64,000 bases of DNA from Halothece sp. PCC 7418 (lineage in GTDB: Bacteria > Cyanobacteriota > Cyanobacteriia > Cyanobacteriales > Rubidibacteraceae): the NCBI RefSeq assembly GCF_000317635.1, contig NC_019779.1, positions 2,852,001-2,916,000 on the forward strand, read 5' to 3'. A program made the position numbers and the translations under genes. The notes beneath the pieces were generated by a model. The model worked only from the letters and a program-made list of their open reading frames with translations. It had not been told where the DNA came from and did not search any database. This document shows positions 16,944-25,207 of this stretch, piece after piece; positions within the stretch are counted from its first letter, which is position 1, and each line of letters begins with the position of its first letter.

Positions 16944-17465
16944 ATGAAAGTATCGACTCGGCGAGTCTGGATTAATTTCCTTGCTCTTGTCCCCGGAACC
17001 ACTCTCACTCTTCTGACCATCGCTGTTGCTTTTTTACGTTTTTATGATGAACAAGACTTCACAATCCTCGGACAAATCACCCAACCTCGACTCTGGAGTA
17101 ACCGACTCACTGGTGCCCCCCTCTTGGTGGCAGTGGTTAATTTCGGCGTTGAGTGGAACCGTCGAAACCGAGAAACAAATCGCTTGGCTGAAGCTGGAGA
17201 AAAAGAGACTGAAGCAAGAGAGCGAGAAATACAGCGCGATCGCCTTCGGCGGTGAGCGAAGCTCAATCGCGCAACAGACGAAGAAAGAAACCGAGCAGAT
17301 CGAGAAAGAAACCGAGCAGCTGAAGAAAGAAAACGAGCAGCTAGCCGTGCTCGAATCCAAAATCGATGGCTTATTCTCCAAATACAACATCAACTCCAAC
17401 CCAACGAATCAACCCGAAGAGCCTTAATTGATTTTCTCGCTTTTTTGCAGGAATATGGGGAGTGA
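16944..17465 (+). pseudogene. Cyanobacterial membrane/coiled-coil gene interrupted by a 27-bp insertion
   Basis: Frame 16944 encodes a membrane segment (about residues 10-32), then 'TQPRLWSNRLTGAPLLVAVVN' features and a charged helix, and stops at TGA 17253-17255 after 103 residues. After that stop the same frame stays open to TGA 17463-17465 and continues naturally: 'NRADRERNRAAEERKRAA', then 'LILQIQHQLQPNESTRRALI' and 'DFLAFLQEYGE'. The stop lies inside a 27-base segment bounded by a repeated ATCGC. Removing it restores a HIP1 site and one uninterrupted frame of 164 residues. A +1 frame that gives Glu/Lys-rich coil sequence (17026-17427) is a shadow of the repetitive helix. The gene is therefore read here as inactivated, or made into a truncated 103-residue protein. 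Confidence 0.8.
17233..17267. repeat. 27-bp small dispersed element with target duplication
   Basis: The segment CTTCGGCGGTGAGCGAAGCT plus CAATCGC is inserted in a HIP1 site, flanked by ATCGC on both sides. Inside are two tiny hairpins, CGCC-TTC-GGCG and GAGC-GAA-GCTC. Size, hairpins and direct flanking repeats fit the 21-27-nt mobile repeats reported from cyanobacterial genomes. Confidence 0.65.
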
Positions 17466-17498
17466 GAGTGACCAGTGATCAGTTACCAGAGGGTTGAT

Positions 17499-18278
17499 AT
17501 GCTACCGAAAGAGGAAATCCTGAGAGGAGTCGAAAACCGAGAAGAAATTACCCGAGTGATTGATATTGCTGAACAAGCGATTAAAACTTGGGAAACCGTT
17601 TGTACTGACTTTCTCTCACCTCCAGTGGCGGTGGAAGCCCAAGACAAGTTTTCTCTTCTCACTGAGATTCAATTTATGGTTTGGGGAGGCTATCCGCAAG
17701 CGGAACGAGTTCGCATGGGAATCACTCGCGCTGAGTTACCTCTAGACCAGTCACAAGTCCCCATCGCTGCATTAGATGTATCGGGAAACTTTCTCTTTGA
17801 TACCGCCAACCATCGCGACTTTTTAGGGGCAATTTTAGGCACAGGGGTTGTCCGTCAGAAAGTTGGTGATATTGTGGTTTTAGGGGAACGGGGAGCGCAG
17901 ATTTTAGTGGTTCCAGAATTAGTCTCGTTTTTAGAAGCGAACTTAAACCAAGTGCGGTCGGTTCCCGTGAAAACCCGAGAGATTGGGTTAGAAGAACTAA
18001 AAATTCGTCCCCCGAAAAAGAAAGAAATGACCACCGTCGAAGCCTCCATGCGTTTAGATGCAGTGGGTTCGGCTGCCTTTGGGATGTCGCGGAGTAAAAT
18101 GGCAAGCGCGATCGCGCAGGGAAATGTTCGGGTTAACTGGAAACCCATCACTCAAGCAAGTCATTCTCTACAAGAAGGCGATCTGATTGCAGTGCAAGGG
18201 AAAGGACGGGCGGAAATCGGAGAAGTTTCTATCACCAAAAAGCAACGGTATCGGGTGCAACTGACGCGGTATGTCTAG
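17499..18278 (+). CDS. Photosystem II S4 domain protein
   Basis: The product is about 259 residues from ATG 17499. A GTG at 17475 would add eight residues encoded by a heptameric repeat and is rejected. The C-terminal third holds an S4 RNA-binding domain ('MRLDAVGSAAFGMSRSKMAS', 'GNVRVNWKPI', 'EGDLIAVQGKGR', about residues 180-245). The N-terminal part matches the YlmH-like domain found in the cyanobacterial and plastid family named photosystem II S4 domain protein (TIGR03069). It is expected to bind structured RNA; a link to photosystem II is by name and phyletic distribution. It lies just downstream of the broken 16944 gene. Confidence 0.88.
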   Translation: MLPKEEILRGVENREEITRVIDIAEQAIKTWETVCTDFLSPPVAVEAQDKFSLLTEIQFMVWGGYPQAERVRMGITRAELPLDQSQVPIAALDVSGNFLFDTANHRDFLGAILGTGVVRQKVGDIVVLGERGAQILVVPELVSFLEANLNQVRSVPVKTREIGLEELKIRPPKKKEMTTVEASMRLDAVGSAAFGMSRSKMASAIAQGNVRVNWKPITQASHSLQEGDLIAVQGKGRAEIGEVSITKKQRYRVQLTRYV

Positions 18279-18335
18279 GGGAAAGTGTTATATTAGCCAA
18301 AAATAAGCTATCGAAACTTTCTCACGGAGACACTG

Positions 18336-20180
18336 ATGGGAGATGCAGTTATTGAGGTTCGGAATCTGAAGGTTGAGTTTTTCCCAGAAGAACAACATTT
18401 AATTGCGGTTAATGGGATTAATTTTCAAATCCCCCAAGGAAAAACCCTTGGTCTCGTGGGAGAATCGGGGTCAGGGAAATCGGTCACAGCCCTAGCCTTA
18501 ATGGGCTTAGTGGGAACACCTGGTCAAGTGACGGCTGGGGAAATTTATTTTCAGCCTTCTCCAGATACCCCCCCAGTTGATCTTCTCAAACTTACAGACG
18601 CACAACGCCGAGACTATCGCGGGGGGAAAATAGCCATGATTTTCCAAGAACCGATGAGTTCTCTCAACCCAGTTTATAACATTGGGTTTCAAATCACCGA
18701 AGCCATCCGCCAACATCAAGACGTTTCTCCCAGTGAAGCCCGACGACAGGCGATCGCGCGGTTACAAGAAGTAAAATTATTACCATCTGATAACACTCTC
18801 AAACAAGATTGTCTCTTAGAAGACAACAGCCTCAGCGAAACCGAAGTCAATCATCGCATCAACGAACAAAAACGGGCATTTCTCGAACGCTATCCCCATC
18901 AGCTTTCTGGCGGACAACTGCAGCGCGTCATGATTGCTATTGCAATTTCTTGTAACCCTGCGTTACTGATTGCAGATGAACCCACCACCGCCCTTGATGT
19001 GACTGTTCAGAAAACGATCTTAAATCTTTTGCGCGATTTATGTCAGGCGCGGGGAATGTCGATGTTATTTATCACTCATGATCTGGGAGTGGTTGCGGAA
19101 ACCGCCGATCAAGTGGCGGTGATGTATCAGGGAAATCTTGTCGAATCGGGAGATATTGAAAGTCTTTTCACGAATCCTCAACATCCTTATACCAAAGGCT
19201 TACTCGCCTGTCGTCCGCGTTTAGACCAAACGTTAACCTATCTCCCAACAGTCAGCGACTTTTTAAATCGAGACGGTGAACTCAAAACGAATCAGCCTCA
19301 ATCTTCGCAAAATAATCGTATGAGGACAGAGGAAAAAAATTATTCTCTCAGTGAAGATAGTAGTGTTGCTACTGCGCCTTTATTAACAGTGCAAAACTTA
19401 CAAGTTGGCTTTCCGTTACGGGGAGTTTTTGGACAAGCCAAGCGGTATTTTATGGCGGTGAACGGGGTTTCTTTTGATGTTTATCGGGGAGAAACGTTAG
19501 GCTTAGTTGGTGAATCAGGTTGTGGAAAGTCAACACTCGCCCGCACGCTTTTAAAACTTATTTCTCCGCTTCATGGAAAAATTTTCTTTAATGGAGAAAA
19601 TATTACCAACTGGCAAGGAAAACCCTTACGTCGTCTCCGTCGTCAGATGCAAATTGTCTTTCAAAATCCCTATAATTCCCTCAATCCTCGCTTGACCATT
19701 GGTAAAACGATTATTGAACCGCTAAGTATTCATAAACAATATCAAAACTCACGTCAGCGCCAAGAAAGAGTTGCTTATTTATTAGAAAGAGTGGGTTTAA
19801 GTCCTAAAGATATGAATCGCTATCCTCATGAGTTTTCAGGGGGACAACGACAGCGGATTTGTATTGCTCGCGCTTTGGCTTTAAACCCTCAGTTTATCAT
19901 TTGCGATGAATCGGTTTCGGCTTTAGATGTGTCGGTACAAGCGCAAGTGTTGAATCTATTAAAAGAGCTACAACAAGAATTTAATTTAACTTATATTTTT
20001 ATTTCCCATGACTTAAGTGTTGTCAAATTTATCAGCGATCGCGTGATGGTAATGAATCAAGGAAAAATCGAAGAAATTGGTAGTGCGAAAACGATTTATA
20101 AAACCCCAGAAACTGCCTACACCCGCAAATTAATTGATGCGATTCCCACGATTGAAAAACAATTAAATGTGAGTCATTAG
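18336..20180 (+). CDS. Double-ATPase subunit of a peptide/nickel-type ABC importer
   Basis: The 614-residue product fuses two ATP-binding domains. The first (about 5-290) has Walker A 'GESGSGKS', signature 'LSGGQLQR' and Walker B 'LLIADEPTT'. The second (about 345-605) has 'GESGCGKS', 'FSGGQRQR' and 'FIICDESVSALD'. This DppD-DppF/GsiA-like layout powers oligopeptide, glutathione or nickel import. No permease or binding-protein gene is adjacent. The linker (about 300-340) is rich in Asn and Ser. The stop TAG is part of the CATTAGT repeat, which also supplies the last two residues (SH). Confidence 0.92.
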   Translation: MGDAVIEVRNLKVEFFPEEQHLIAVNGINFQIPQGKTLGLVGESGSGKSVTALALMGLVGTPGQVTAGEIYFQPSPDTPPVDLLKLTDAQRRDYRGGKIAMIFQEPMSSLNPVYNIGFQITEAIRQHQDVSPSEARRQAIARLQEVKLLPSDNTLKQDCLLEDNSLSETEVNHRINEQKRAFLERYPHQLSGGQLQRVMIAIAISCNPALLIADEPTTALDVTVQKTILNLLRDLCQARGMSMLFITHDLGVVAETADQVAVMYQGNLVESGDIESLFTNPQHPYTKGLLACRPRLDQTLTYLPTVSDFLNRDGELKTNQPQSSQNNRMRTEEKNYSLSEDSSVATAPLLTVQNLQVGFPLRGVFGQAKRYFMAVNGVSFDVYRGETLGLVGESGCGKSTLARTLLKLISPLHGKIFFNGENITNWQGKPLRRLRRQMQIVFQNPYNSLNPRLTIGKTIIEPLSIHKQYQNSRQRQERVAYLLERVGLSPKDMNRYPHEFSGGQRQRICIARALALNPQFIICDESVSALDVSVQAQVLNLLKELQQEFNLTYIFISHDLSVVKFISDRVMVMNQGKIEEIGSAKTIYKTPETAYTRKLIDAIPTIEKQLNVSH

Positions 20181-20228
20181 TCATTAGTCATTGGTCATTA
20201 GTCATTAGTCATTAGTCATTAGTCGTTA
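20172..20228. repeat. CATTAGT heptameric array
   Basis: About eight direct units of CATTAGT/CATTGGT/CGTTAGT start inside the last codons of the ABC ATPase gene and fill most of the space to the ureidoglycolate lyase gene. Confidence 0.9.
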
Positions 20229-20269
20229 GTTATTCTTGAATTCACACTAAGAACACAGGATAAAAAATT

Positions 20270-20767
20270 ATGAAACAAGAACCCAAAACAATAAAAACCC
20301 TATTGGCGGAATGGATTACGCCAGCAAGTTTTGCGCCGTATGGACAATTAATTTTACCCGCAGCAGATGGCAAATCTTATGATGAAAATGATGCCCAATT
20401 AGACTTAAGTCAAGGACAACCACGATTTTATATTATGCAGTTGAAACAACGGGGAAAACAATTTCATCGGATTACCCGTCATCAGCTTTGTACGCAATGT
20501 TTAGGCTCATTAGAAGGGAAAACTTGGCTGTTAGGGGTTGCGCCTCCTAACGCTGATTCTAAGCCAGATACTCAACATTTAAAAGCCTTTCAAATTCCTG
20601 GCAATTGTTTTATAAAACTGCATAAAGGAACTTGGCACGCAGGGCCCTATTTTGAAGATGATATAGTGAATTTTTATAATCTGGAATTAAGCGATACCAA
20701 TGAAGTGGATCATTTCAGCTATGACTTTTTAGAAGCTGAAAATATCACTTGGGAGATTCAAACTTAG
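20270..20767 (+). CDS. Ureidoglycolate lyase family protein
   Basis: The 165-residue product matches the AllA family, cupin-like enzymes that split ureidoglycolate to glyoxylate and urea in allantoin breakdown. Family patterns visible are 'FAPYGQLILP' near residue 22, the central 'RQ/RITRH' region with 'HQLCTQCLGSLEGKTWLLGV', and 'GTWHAGPYF' near residue 125. Length is normal. It follows the ABC ATPase gene after the CATTAGT array, and no other purine-degradation gene is present, so the physiological substrate cannot be fixed from context. Confidence 0.82.
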   Translation: MKQEPKTIKTLLAEWITPASFAPYGQLILPAADGKSYDENDAQLDLSQGQPRFYIMQLKQRGKQFHRITRHQLCTQCLGSLEGKTWLLGVAPPNADSKPDTQHLKAFQIPGNCFIKLHKGTWHAGPYFEDDIVNFYNLELSDTNEVDHFSYDFLEAENITWEIQT

Positions 20768-20829
20768 TTAATGATGACCTGATTGTATCTATAGCAGTTT
20801 TCACGCTTCTTGAGGTACATTCTGAATTT

Positions 20830-20945
20830 TGGTTCTTCGTTCTTTGTTCTTCGTTCTTTGTTCTTTGTTATTTGTTCTTTGTTCTTCGTTATTTGTTGGT
20901 TGTTAATCAATGAACCACGAACCATGAACCATGAACCATGAACAT
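20830..20945. repeat. Heptameric repeats: TTCTTCG/TTCTTTG array plus GAACCAT array
   Basis: About 830-897 is built of TTCTTCG, TTCTTTG and TTATTTG units. About 909-945 holds GAACCAC and GAACCAT units (three of the latter nearly perfect). The two parts are joined near GTTGGTTGTTAATCAATG. This is another compound array in the intergenic region downstream of the lyase gene. Confidence 0.85.
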
Positions 20946-21015
20946 CCACCGACTCGCTTTGTACTTCAACCAACTAGGAAACGCTATATTGAAAATTAAA
21001 GTTGAAAGGTGCATT

Positions 21016-21183
21016 TTATTGATGTTTAGAGGTCAAAGAGTAACTTGAGGTGGAATCATCAAGATTGTCTTGATTAGGAACATTAGCTTGATTGAGAATA
21101 CTGGCTAACTCAATCAACTCGTCAATCCAGTCACCATTGAGAAAATCAGTTTTGAAGTCTTGTGCGGTTTGTGCGTTGTTCAT
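21016..21183 (-). CDS. Possible small acidic protein
   Basis: A 55-residue frame from ATG 21183 reads 'MNNAQTAQDFKTDFLNGDWI' then 'DELIELASILNQANVPN'. It is acidic, with an amphipathic helix and a polar Ser/Thr-rich tail. An upstream ATG at 21216 would add 11 residues, but GAGAG lies about 11 bases before the 21183 start. No family is recognised. It could be chance, and the long non-coding stretch around it shows no other gene. Confidence 0.35.
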   Translation of the reverse strand: MNNAQTAQDFKTDFLNGDWIDELIELASILNQANVPNQDNLDDSTSSYSLTSKHQ

Positions 21184-21216
21184 ATCTGTATTACTCTCGT
21201 GATTCAAATCTATCAA

Positions 21217-21502
21217 GGCGCAAACAAAGTCTGAAGTTACAACTAGGGGGCTCGTTGGGTCTTAGTTCGATTTGATCTTAAACAAATCTGTAAGTACACT
21301 TAACTTTAAGGTAAGCCCTTTAACGAGTCAAGTAGTTTCTGTGATGTTTCTTTGAAAACGACATTTGTCATTGTAGCATAAAGTTGATCTAAGTCAACAA
21401 AGCTATGAGATAAAAAATCGATATGGGTAAACCCCTAGTAAAAGTAACCAAGAAAGCAGACCAGGTGGGTCAATTTTTGCTACCAGTGACAGAGAAATCC
21501 TC
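21217..21502. other. Intergenic stretch without recognised gene
   Basis: About 286 bases between the possible small gene and the end of the THUMP methyltransferase. It contains an imperfect repeat around AAAGTTGATCTAAGTCAAC (21377-21395), whose core GTTGATCTAAGTCAAC is partly palindromic, and no open frame of note. Confidence 0.4.
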
Positions 21503-22567
21503 TCACTGAGATCGGCGATCGCAAATCAAGAGATGAGGGTAGAGTTCCCCTGTGTTCACTAATCGTTCTTCCCGAATCTGAAATGTTTCTCGTTGGGAAA
21601 TAATTTTCTTAAACGCGCCTCGCCCTTTCCCGACTAGCACAACCAAGCGACCCTCTGGCTGTAAAATTTTTTCAGCACCATATAGGAATTTTTGATACAA
21701 GCGATCAAAATTGATCTTAGACCCTAAATGCACCCCATAAGGGGGATTAGTGACGATCGCGTCAAAAAAGCCTGCTGGATAATCTTGCGCTAAATCTCGC
21801 GCGTCTCCCTCTTGAATCTGAATCTGATGAGAAAAGTGAGCAGCCCTAATATTTTCTTTAACTCCAGTCACTGCTTCCGCCCATCGATCGCGCCCATAAA
21901 TGTCTAAATCAGGAAATAGCGTTGCTGCTTCCATTAAAATCGTTCCTGACCCGCAAAACGGGTCTAAGAGTCGTGCTGTTCCCTCTAACTCACAGAGTTG
22001 CAACATCGCATACGCCATTGTTGTCTTTAAAGCGATTCGGGGTCGCCAAACTTTTTTCTGACGTTGATCCAGTGCTTCTTGTGTCTCTTGAATACTGACT
22101 AAACACAAGCGATCATAAAGATCCACACGCACATTAACATCAGGCTGAGCTAAATTAACCTTTTTCCCGTAACGCTGAATCAGTGCTGATCCTGCGATGC
22201 GTTGAACATCCATGGCGCGAAACTCATGCTTTCCATTGCGTTGGGTTGTGACGCGAAAGGTTTTCGCCGTATCCATTTCTGGAAGCTCTAAGGCGAATAT
22301 TTCTGCATAAATTTGATCGAGATCGGAGAGTTCTGATGTTAGAAAAAAATGATCAATCTGCTGCATAACATGAAATACTGATCGTGCTTTTAAGGCTATC
22401 TCCAAAAGGGAAGAATCTGAACTTTCCACTAAAATTTGTCCATCGAGATCGAAGGGCTTTTGCGTAATTTGGGTAATTTCACATCCGATTTTTAGAGCGC
22501 GATCGCGCAATTCTTTTTCCACCACATCTTCAATTCCAGCGTGGGTCGTCAAACGCAATTGGATCAT
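21503..22567 (-). CDS. THUMP-domain RNA methyltransferase (RlmL N-terminal type)
   Basis: The product is about 354 residues from ATG 22567, which is preceded by GAGAG; a TTG four codons earlier is less likely. The N-terminal part (about 1-150) is a THUMP-type RNA-binding domain. The C-terminal part is a class I methyltransferase with 'LLDPFCGSGTILMEA' for SAM binding and 'IVTNPPYGVHLG', the NPPY active-site motif for N2-guanine methylation. The family includes the 23S rRNA m2G2445 methyltransferase half of RlmL and other UPF0020 enzymes. The exact target in cyanobacteria cannot be read from the sequence. It is divergent from the rhomboid gene. Confidence 0.88.
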   Translation of the reverse strand: MIQLRLTTHAGIEDVVEKELRDRALKIGCEITQITQKPFDLDGQILVESSDSSLLEIALKARSVFHVMQQIDHFFLTSELSDLDQIYAEIFALELPEMDTAKTFRVTTQRNGKHEFRAMDVQRIAGSALIQRYGKKVNLAQPDVNVRVDLYDRLCLVSIQETQEALDQRQKKVWRPRIALKTTMAYAMLQLCELEGTARLLDPFCGSGTILMEAATLFPDLDIYGRDRWAEAVTGVKENIRAAHFSHQIQIQEGDARDLAQDYPAGFFDAIVTNPPYGVHLGSKINFDRLYQKFLYGAEKILQPEGRLVVLVGKGRGAFKKIISQRETFQIREERLVNTGELYPHLLICDRRSQ

Positions 22568-22680
22568 ATTTTCTCTCAATCATCATAAGGGCTGATCTTA
22601 GCGTAATCTGTTACGGATCTATTTTGATCGCTTACATCTAATTGGATAAACTAGAAAGAGTCCAATCCCTTCAATCAGCC

Positions 22681-23799
22681 ATGACAGCTTCCGAGAAAAT
22701 CAGAGAATTAAGCCAGTTAAATCTTGATCAGGTCACTCAATCAGCCAAGCACCCCCAAAAAGAACTGGAAAAAATTATCAAACAAATTGAGAGTTTATTA
22801 GCGCACTTAAAAACTAAAATCGCTGAACAACAAGAACAACAAAAACTGTATCAAGAAGAACTCAACCATGTCCTTGCGAGTCTTGGTGATAGTAGTGTTC
22901 AGAGTTATGAAGATACAGCGTTAGAAAGAAAAGATCAATTCACTCTTGAAAAGATTAGAAAAGCCAAACAATTAAAATTAGAACAAAAACAAAATCTAGA
23001 GCGTCAGCTTAAGGTCATTAAAGAGAATATTGATCTATTTTATCGAGACCGTAATGTATTAGAAGAACAGCTTTCACAAGCGCGATCGCGTTATCAACCT
23101 TTTATCAAAAAACGTAAGCAACCTTACTGCTTTCACTCTTGGCTCAAAATCCTTAAAAACTGGAAGCTGCCTTTATCGAATTCACCAAAAAGAGGGCTAA
23201 CCAATCAAACCTTTCCCGATCATCCTAGCGCCAACAAAAATAATGGTTTATTCGCTTTACTTGCCATTAATTTTATTATTTTCATCCTCGATCATACAAT
23301 AAGTTTGCAGTTCTTTGATACCTTTTATTTAGATCATGACGATGTTGCTTGGTATCAACTCATTACATCGATGTTTTGTCATGCAAACTGGCAACATTTA
23401 TCCAGCAATCTTTTCTTTTTATATTTGTTTGGCAAGTTAGTAGAAGAGGAAGAAGGAGTAATGGGAATTGTTGGTAGTTATTTGATCTGTGGCTTGGGAG
23501 CAAACTTAATGAGCTTGATGTTTCAACCCAGTTATGTTGTTTCTTTAGGTGCATCTGGTGCGGTTTTCGGTTTATTTACCGTTAGTGTGTTACTAAAATT
23601 AGGTTGGCACTGGCGACGATTATTAGAAGTGATTATTTTAGGACAATTTGTGTTACAACGGGTTTTATTTGAGTTACAAAATTTAGACCGAGTCGATGGG
23701 ATTAATCGGATTGCTCATTTGGGAGGGGCGTTAATGGGAGTGATCTTAATTTTAGGACTAAAACGTTGGCAAGAAAGAACACAAAGTGAAGATTCTTAA
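22681..23799 (+). CDS. Rhomboid intramembrane protease with long coiled-coil N-terminus
   Basis: The product is about 372 residues from ATG 22681; a TTG at 22642 would add 13. Residues about 1-145 are a highly charged coiled coil ('LEKIIKQIESLLAHLKTKI' and 'LKLEQKQNLERQLKVIKEN'). Six membrane helices follow from about 190. The catalytic serine is in 'GASGAVFG' and the histidine in 'IAHLGGAL', with 'WQHLSSNLFFLYLFG' supplying the conserved His/Asn, so the protease should be active. Neither start has a clear ribosome binding site. The coiled coil is an unusual addition that could gather substrates or oligomerise the enzyme. Confidence 0.88.
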   Translation: MTASEKIRELSQLNLDQVTQSAKHPQKELEKIIKQIESLLAHLKTKIAEQQEQQKLYQEELNHVLASLGDSSVQSYEDTALERKDQFTLEKIRKAKQLKLEQKQNLERQLKVIKENIDLFYRDRNVLEEQLSQARSRYQPFIKKRKQPYCFHSWLKILKNWKLPLSNSPKRGLTNQTFPDHPSANKNNGLFALLAINFIIFILDHTISLQFFDTFYLDHDDVAWYQLITSMFCHANWQHLSSNLFFLYLFGKLVEEEEGVMGIVGSYLICGLGANLMSLMFQPSYVVSLGASGAVFGLFTVSVLLKLGWHWRRLLEVIILGQFVLQRVLFELQNLDRVDGINRIAHLGGALMGVILILGLKRWQERTQSEDS

Positions 23800-23895
23800 T
23801 TCCTAGGCTCAAATTTAACCAAGCATTTACCACAATTCCCAGAATCAGTTGTTAGAATTGACTTGGACAAGATTTAATGCTAATTCATCCCAACT

Positions 23896-24045
23896 ATGGC
23901 GACTTTTTCTCCCGATCAAAAACGGCGTATTTTTGACCACTTAACCCAGACCTCAGACTTTCTTTCCAGTCCAAATAAAAGTTCGAGTGAAATGAATTCC
24001 CGCAAAAAACGGATTATGGAACACATTGAAAGAACTCGCGGTTAA
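23896..24045 (+). CDS. Small basic protein, 49 residues
   Basis: ATG 23896 to TAA 24045 encodes MATFSPDQKRRIFDHLTQTS followed by a Ser-rich stretch and 'SRKKRIMEHIERTRG'. The pattern of two basic helices flanking a polar loop and the clean stop-to-stop fit between neighbours suggest a real gene. Upstream, 23830-23895 could hold its promoter. No known family is assigned. It converges with the K+ channel gene, leaving only seven bases between the stop codons. Confidence 0.6.
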   Translation: MATFSPDQKRRIFDHLTQTSDFLSSPNKSSSEMNSRKKRIMEHIERTRG

Positions 24046-24052
24046 ATTTCTG

Positions 24053-25120
24053 TTATTTTTCCTTGTCTTTCGGGGTGCGTGGTGAAGCACTCCGATTGGG
24101 ATCTAAAATACGATTAATCTGGCGCAATTGATCAGCCGTTCCCATACAAAACAGCAAGTCTCCCGCTTGTAAAATTTCATCCGCCGTCGGACCACCAATT
24201 AAAGTTCCATCAGCACGGCGAATCGCAAGGACTAAAGCCCCTGATTGCGCCCTTAATCGTGCTTGACTTAAGGTGTGTCCCACACAAGGACAACTAGAGG
24301 GATCAAGGAGAAATTCTTCAATATAAAAAGAGCCTTCTGTTCCTGCTAAAATCCCATCGACAAAGTCCATCACCTGCGGACGGAGGGCTGCAGCAGCTAA
24401 CCGTCTCGCGCCTGTGATATGAGGGGAAACCACCGCATCAGCCCCTGCTCGTTGCAGTTTTTGTACAGCTTCTTCGGTATTGGCTCGCGCGATCGCGCGG
24501 ACTTTCGGATTTAAGGTTTTACCCGATAAAATAGTGTAGAGATTTTCCGCATCAGAACTCAAGGCAGCAACCAAACAAAGCGCATCTTTAATCTTCACTT
24601 CAACCAAAGTTTCATCAAGGGTCGCATCTCCTTCCAACGCCAGATAATTGGCATTACGAGCCGTTTCCACTTTTTCTGGGGATTTATCAACCACCACAAA
24701 CGGAATCGACTCCGCCTGAAACTCTCGACAGATTTGTCGCCCCATGCGCCCAAAACCACAAACAATATAGTGAGAAGTGAGTGAATCAATCAAGCGTCTT
24801 CTTTGCCTCAGTTGAATGCCTTTTTGAAAATAGCCCTGAATAATCGCTTCTGTGAAACGATTTACAATATAGCCTATCGTAATTAAACCTGCTGCAATCA
24901 AGCCAATGGTAAACAGTTGCGAACGTTCAGGTAAAGGACGGACTTCGGAAAAACCAACGGTGGAGAGAGTGATCACAGTCATATAAGCAGCTTCTGACCA
25001 ACTCCACTGTTCAACAAAGTGATACCAAGCAGTGCCGACAAAAAAGACCCCGCCTAAGGTGATTCCTCCTCCGACTAACTGTTGCTGTAACCGTCGATAA
25101 TTTTGATCAAATGAATACAT
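24053..25120 (-). CDS. Potassium channel with RCK/TrkA domains
   Basis: The 355-residue product has two membrane helices (about 15-35 and 65-88) around a pore loop 'MTVITLSTVGFSEV'. The selectivity filter is TVGFSE, in place of the common TVGYGD. An RCK domain follows, with the nucleotide loop 'IVCGFGRMGRQICREF' (about 115-130) and acidic 'VVVDKSP', then a TrkA-C domain (about 260-345) for ligand sensing. The protein should form a tetrameric K+-selective channel gated by nucleotide or Ca2+ at the RCK ring. The altered filter resembles that of other prokaryotic 2TM-RCK channels. Confidence 0.88.
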   Translation of the reverse strand: MYSFDQNYRRLQQQLVGGGITLGGVFFVGTAWYHFVEQWSWSEAAYMTVITLSTVGFSEVRPLPERSQLFTIGLIAAGLITIGYIVNRFTEAIIQGYFQKGIQLRQRRRLIDSLTSHYIVCGFGRMGRQICREFQAESIPFVVVDKSPEKVETARNANYLALEGDATLDETLVEVKIKDALCLVAALSSDAENLYTILSGKTLNPKVRAIARANTEEAVQKLQRAGADAVVSPHITGARRLAAAALRPQVMDFVDGILAGTEGSFYIEEFLLDPSSCPCVGHTLSQARLRAQSGALVLAIRRADGTLIGGPTADEILQAGDLLFCMGTADQLRQINRILDPNRSASPRTPKDKEK

Positions 25121-25159
25121 TGTGATTAATTTCTAGTGGGGGCGGATCAACAAACAACT

Positions 25160-25202
25160 GATACGCTATAACGAATAACAAATAACGAATAACAAATAAC
25201 CA
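25160..25202. repeat. AACAAAT/AACGAAT heptameric array
   Basis: Direct units ACGAATA, ACAAATA, ACGAATA and ACAAATA run up to five bases before the argD start. They are in the K+ channel/argD divergent intergenic region and leave no Shine-Dalgarno site for argD. Confidence 0.8.
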
Positions 25203-25207
25203 ATTTA

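Noticed and set aside
17034-17399. Long minus-strand frame rich in Ser/Phe/Cys opposite the coiled coil
   Set aside because: Antisense shadow of GAA/GAG/AAG repeats, with low-complexity composition.
17026-17427. Overlapping 133-residue Glu/Lys-rich coiled-coil reading frame
   Set aside because: It is the +1 shadow of the charged helix in frame 16944, which continues naturally after the TGA; its N-terminal half reads unlike a protein.
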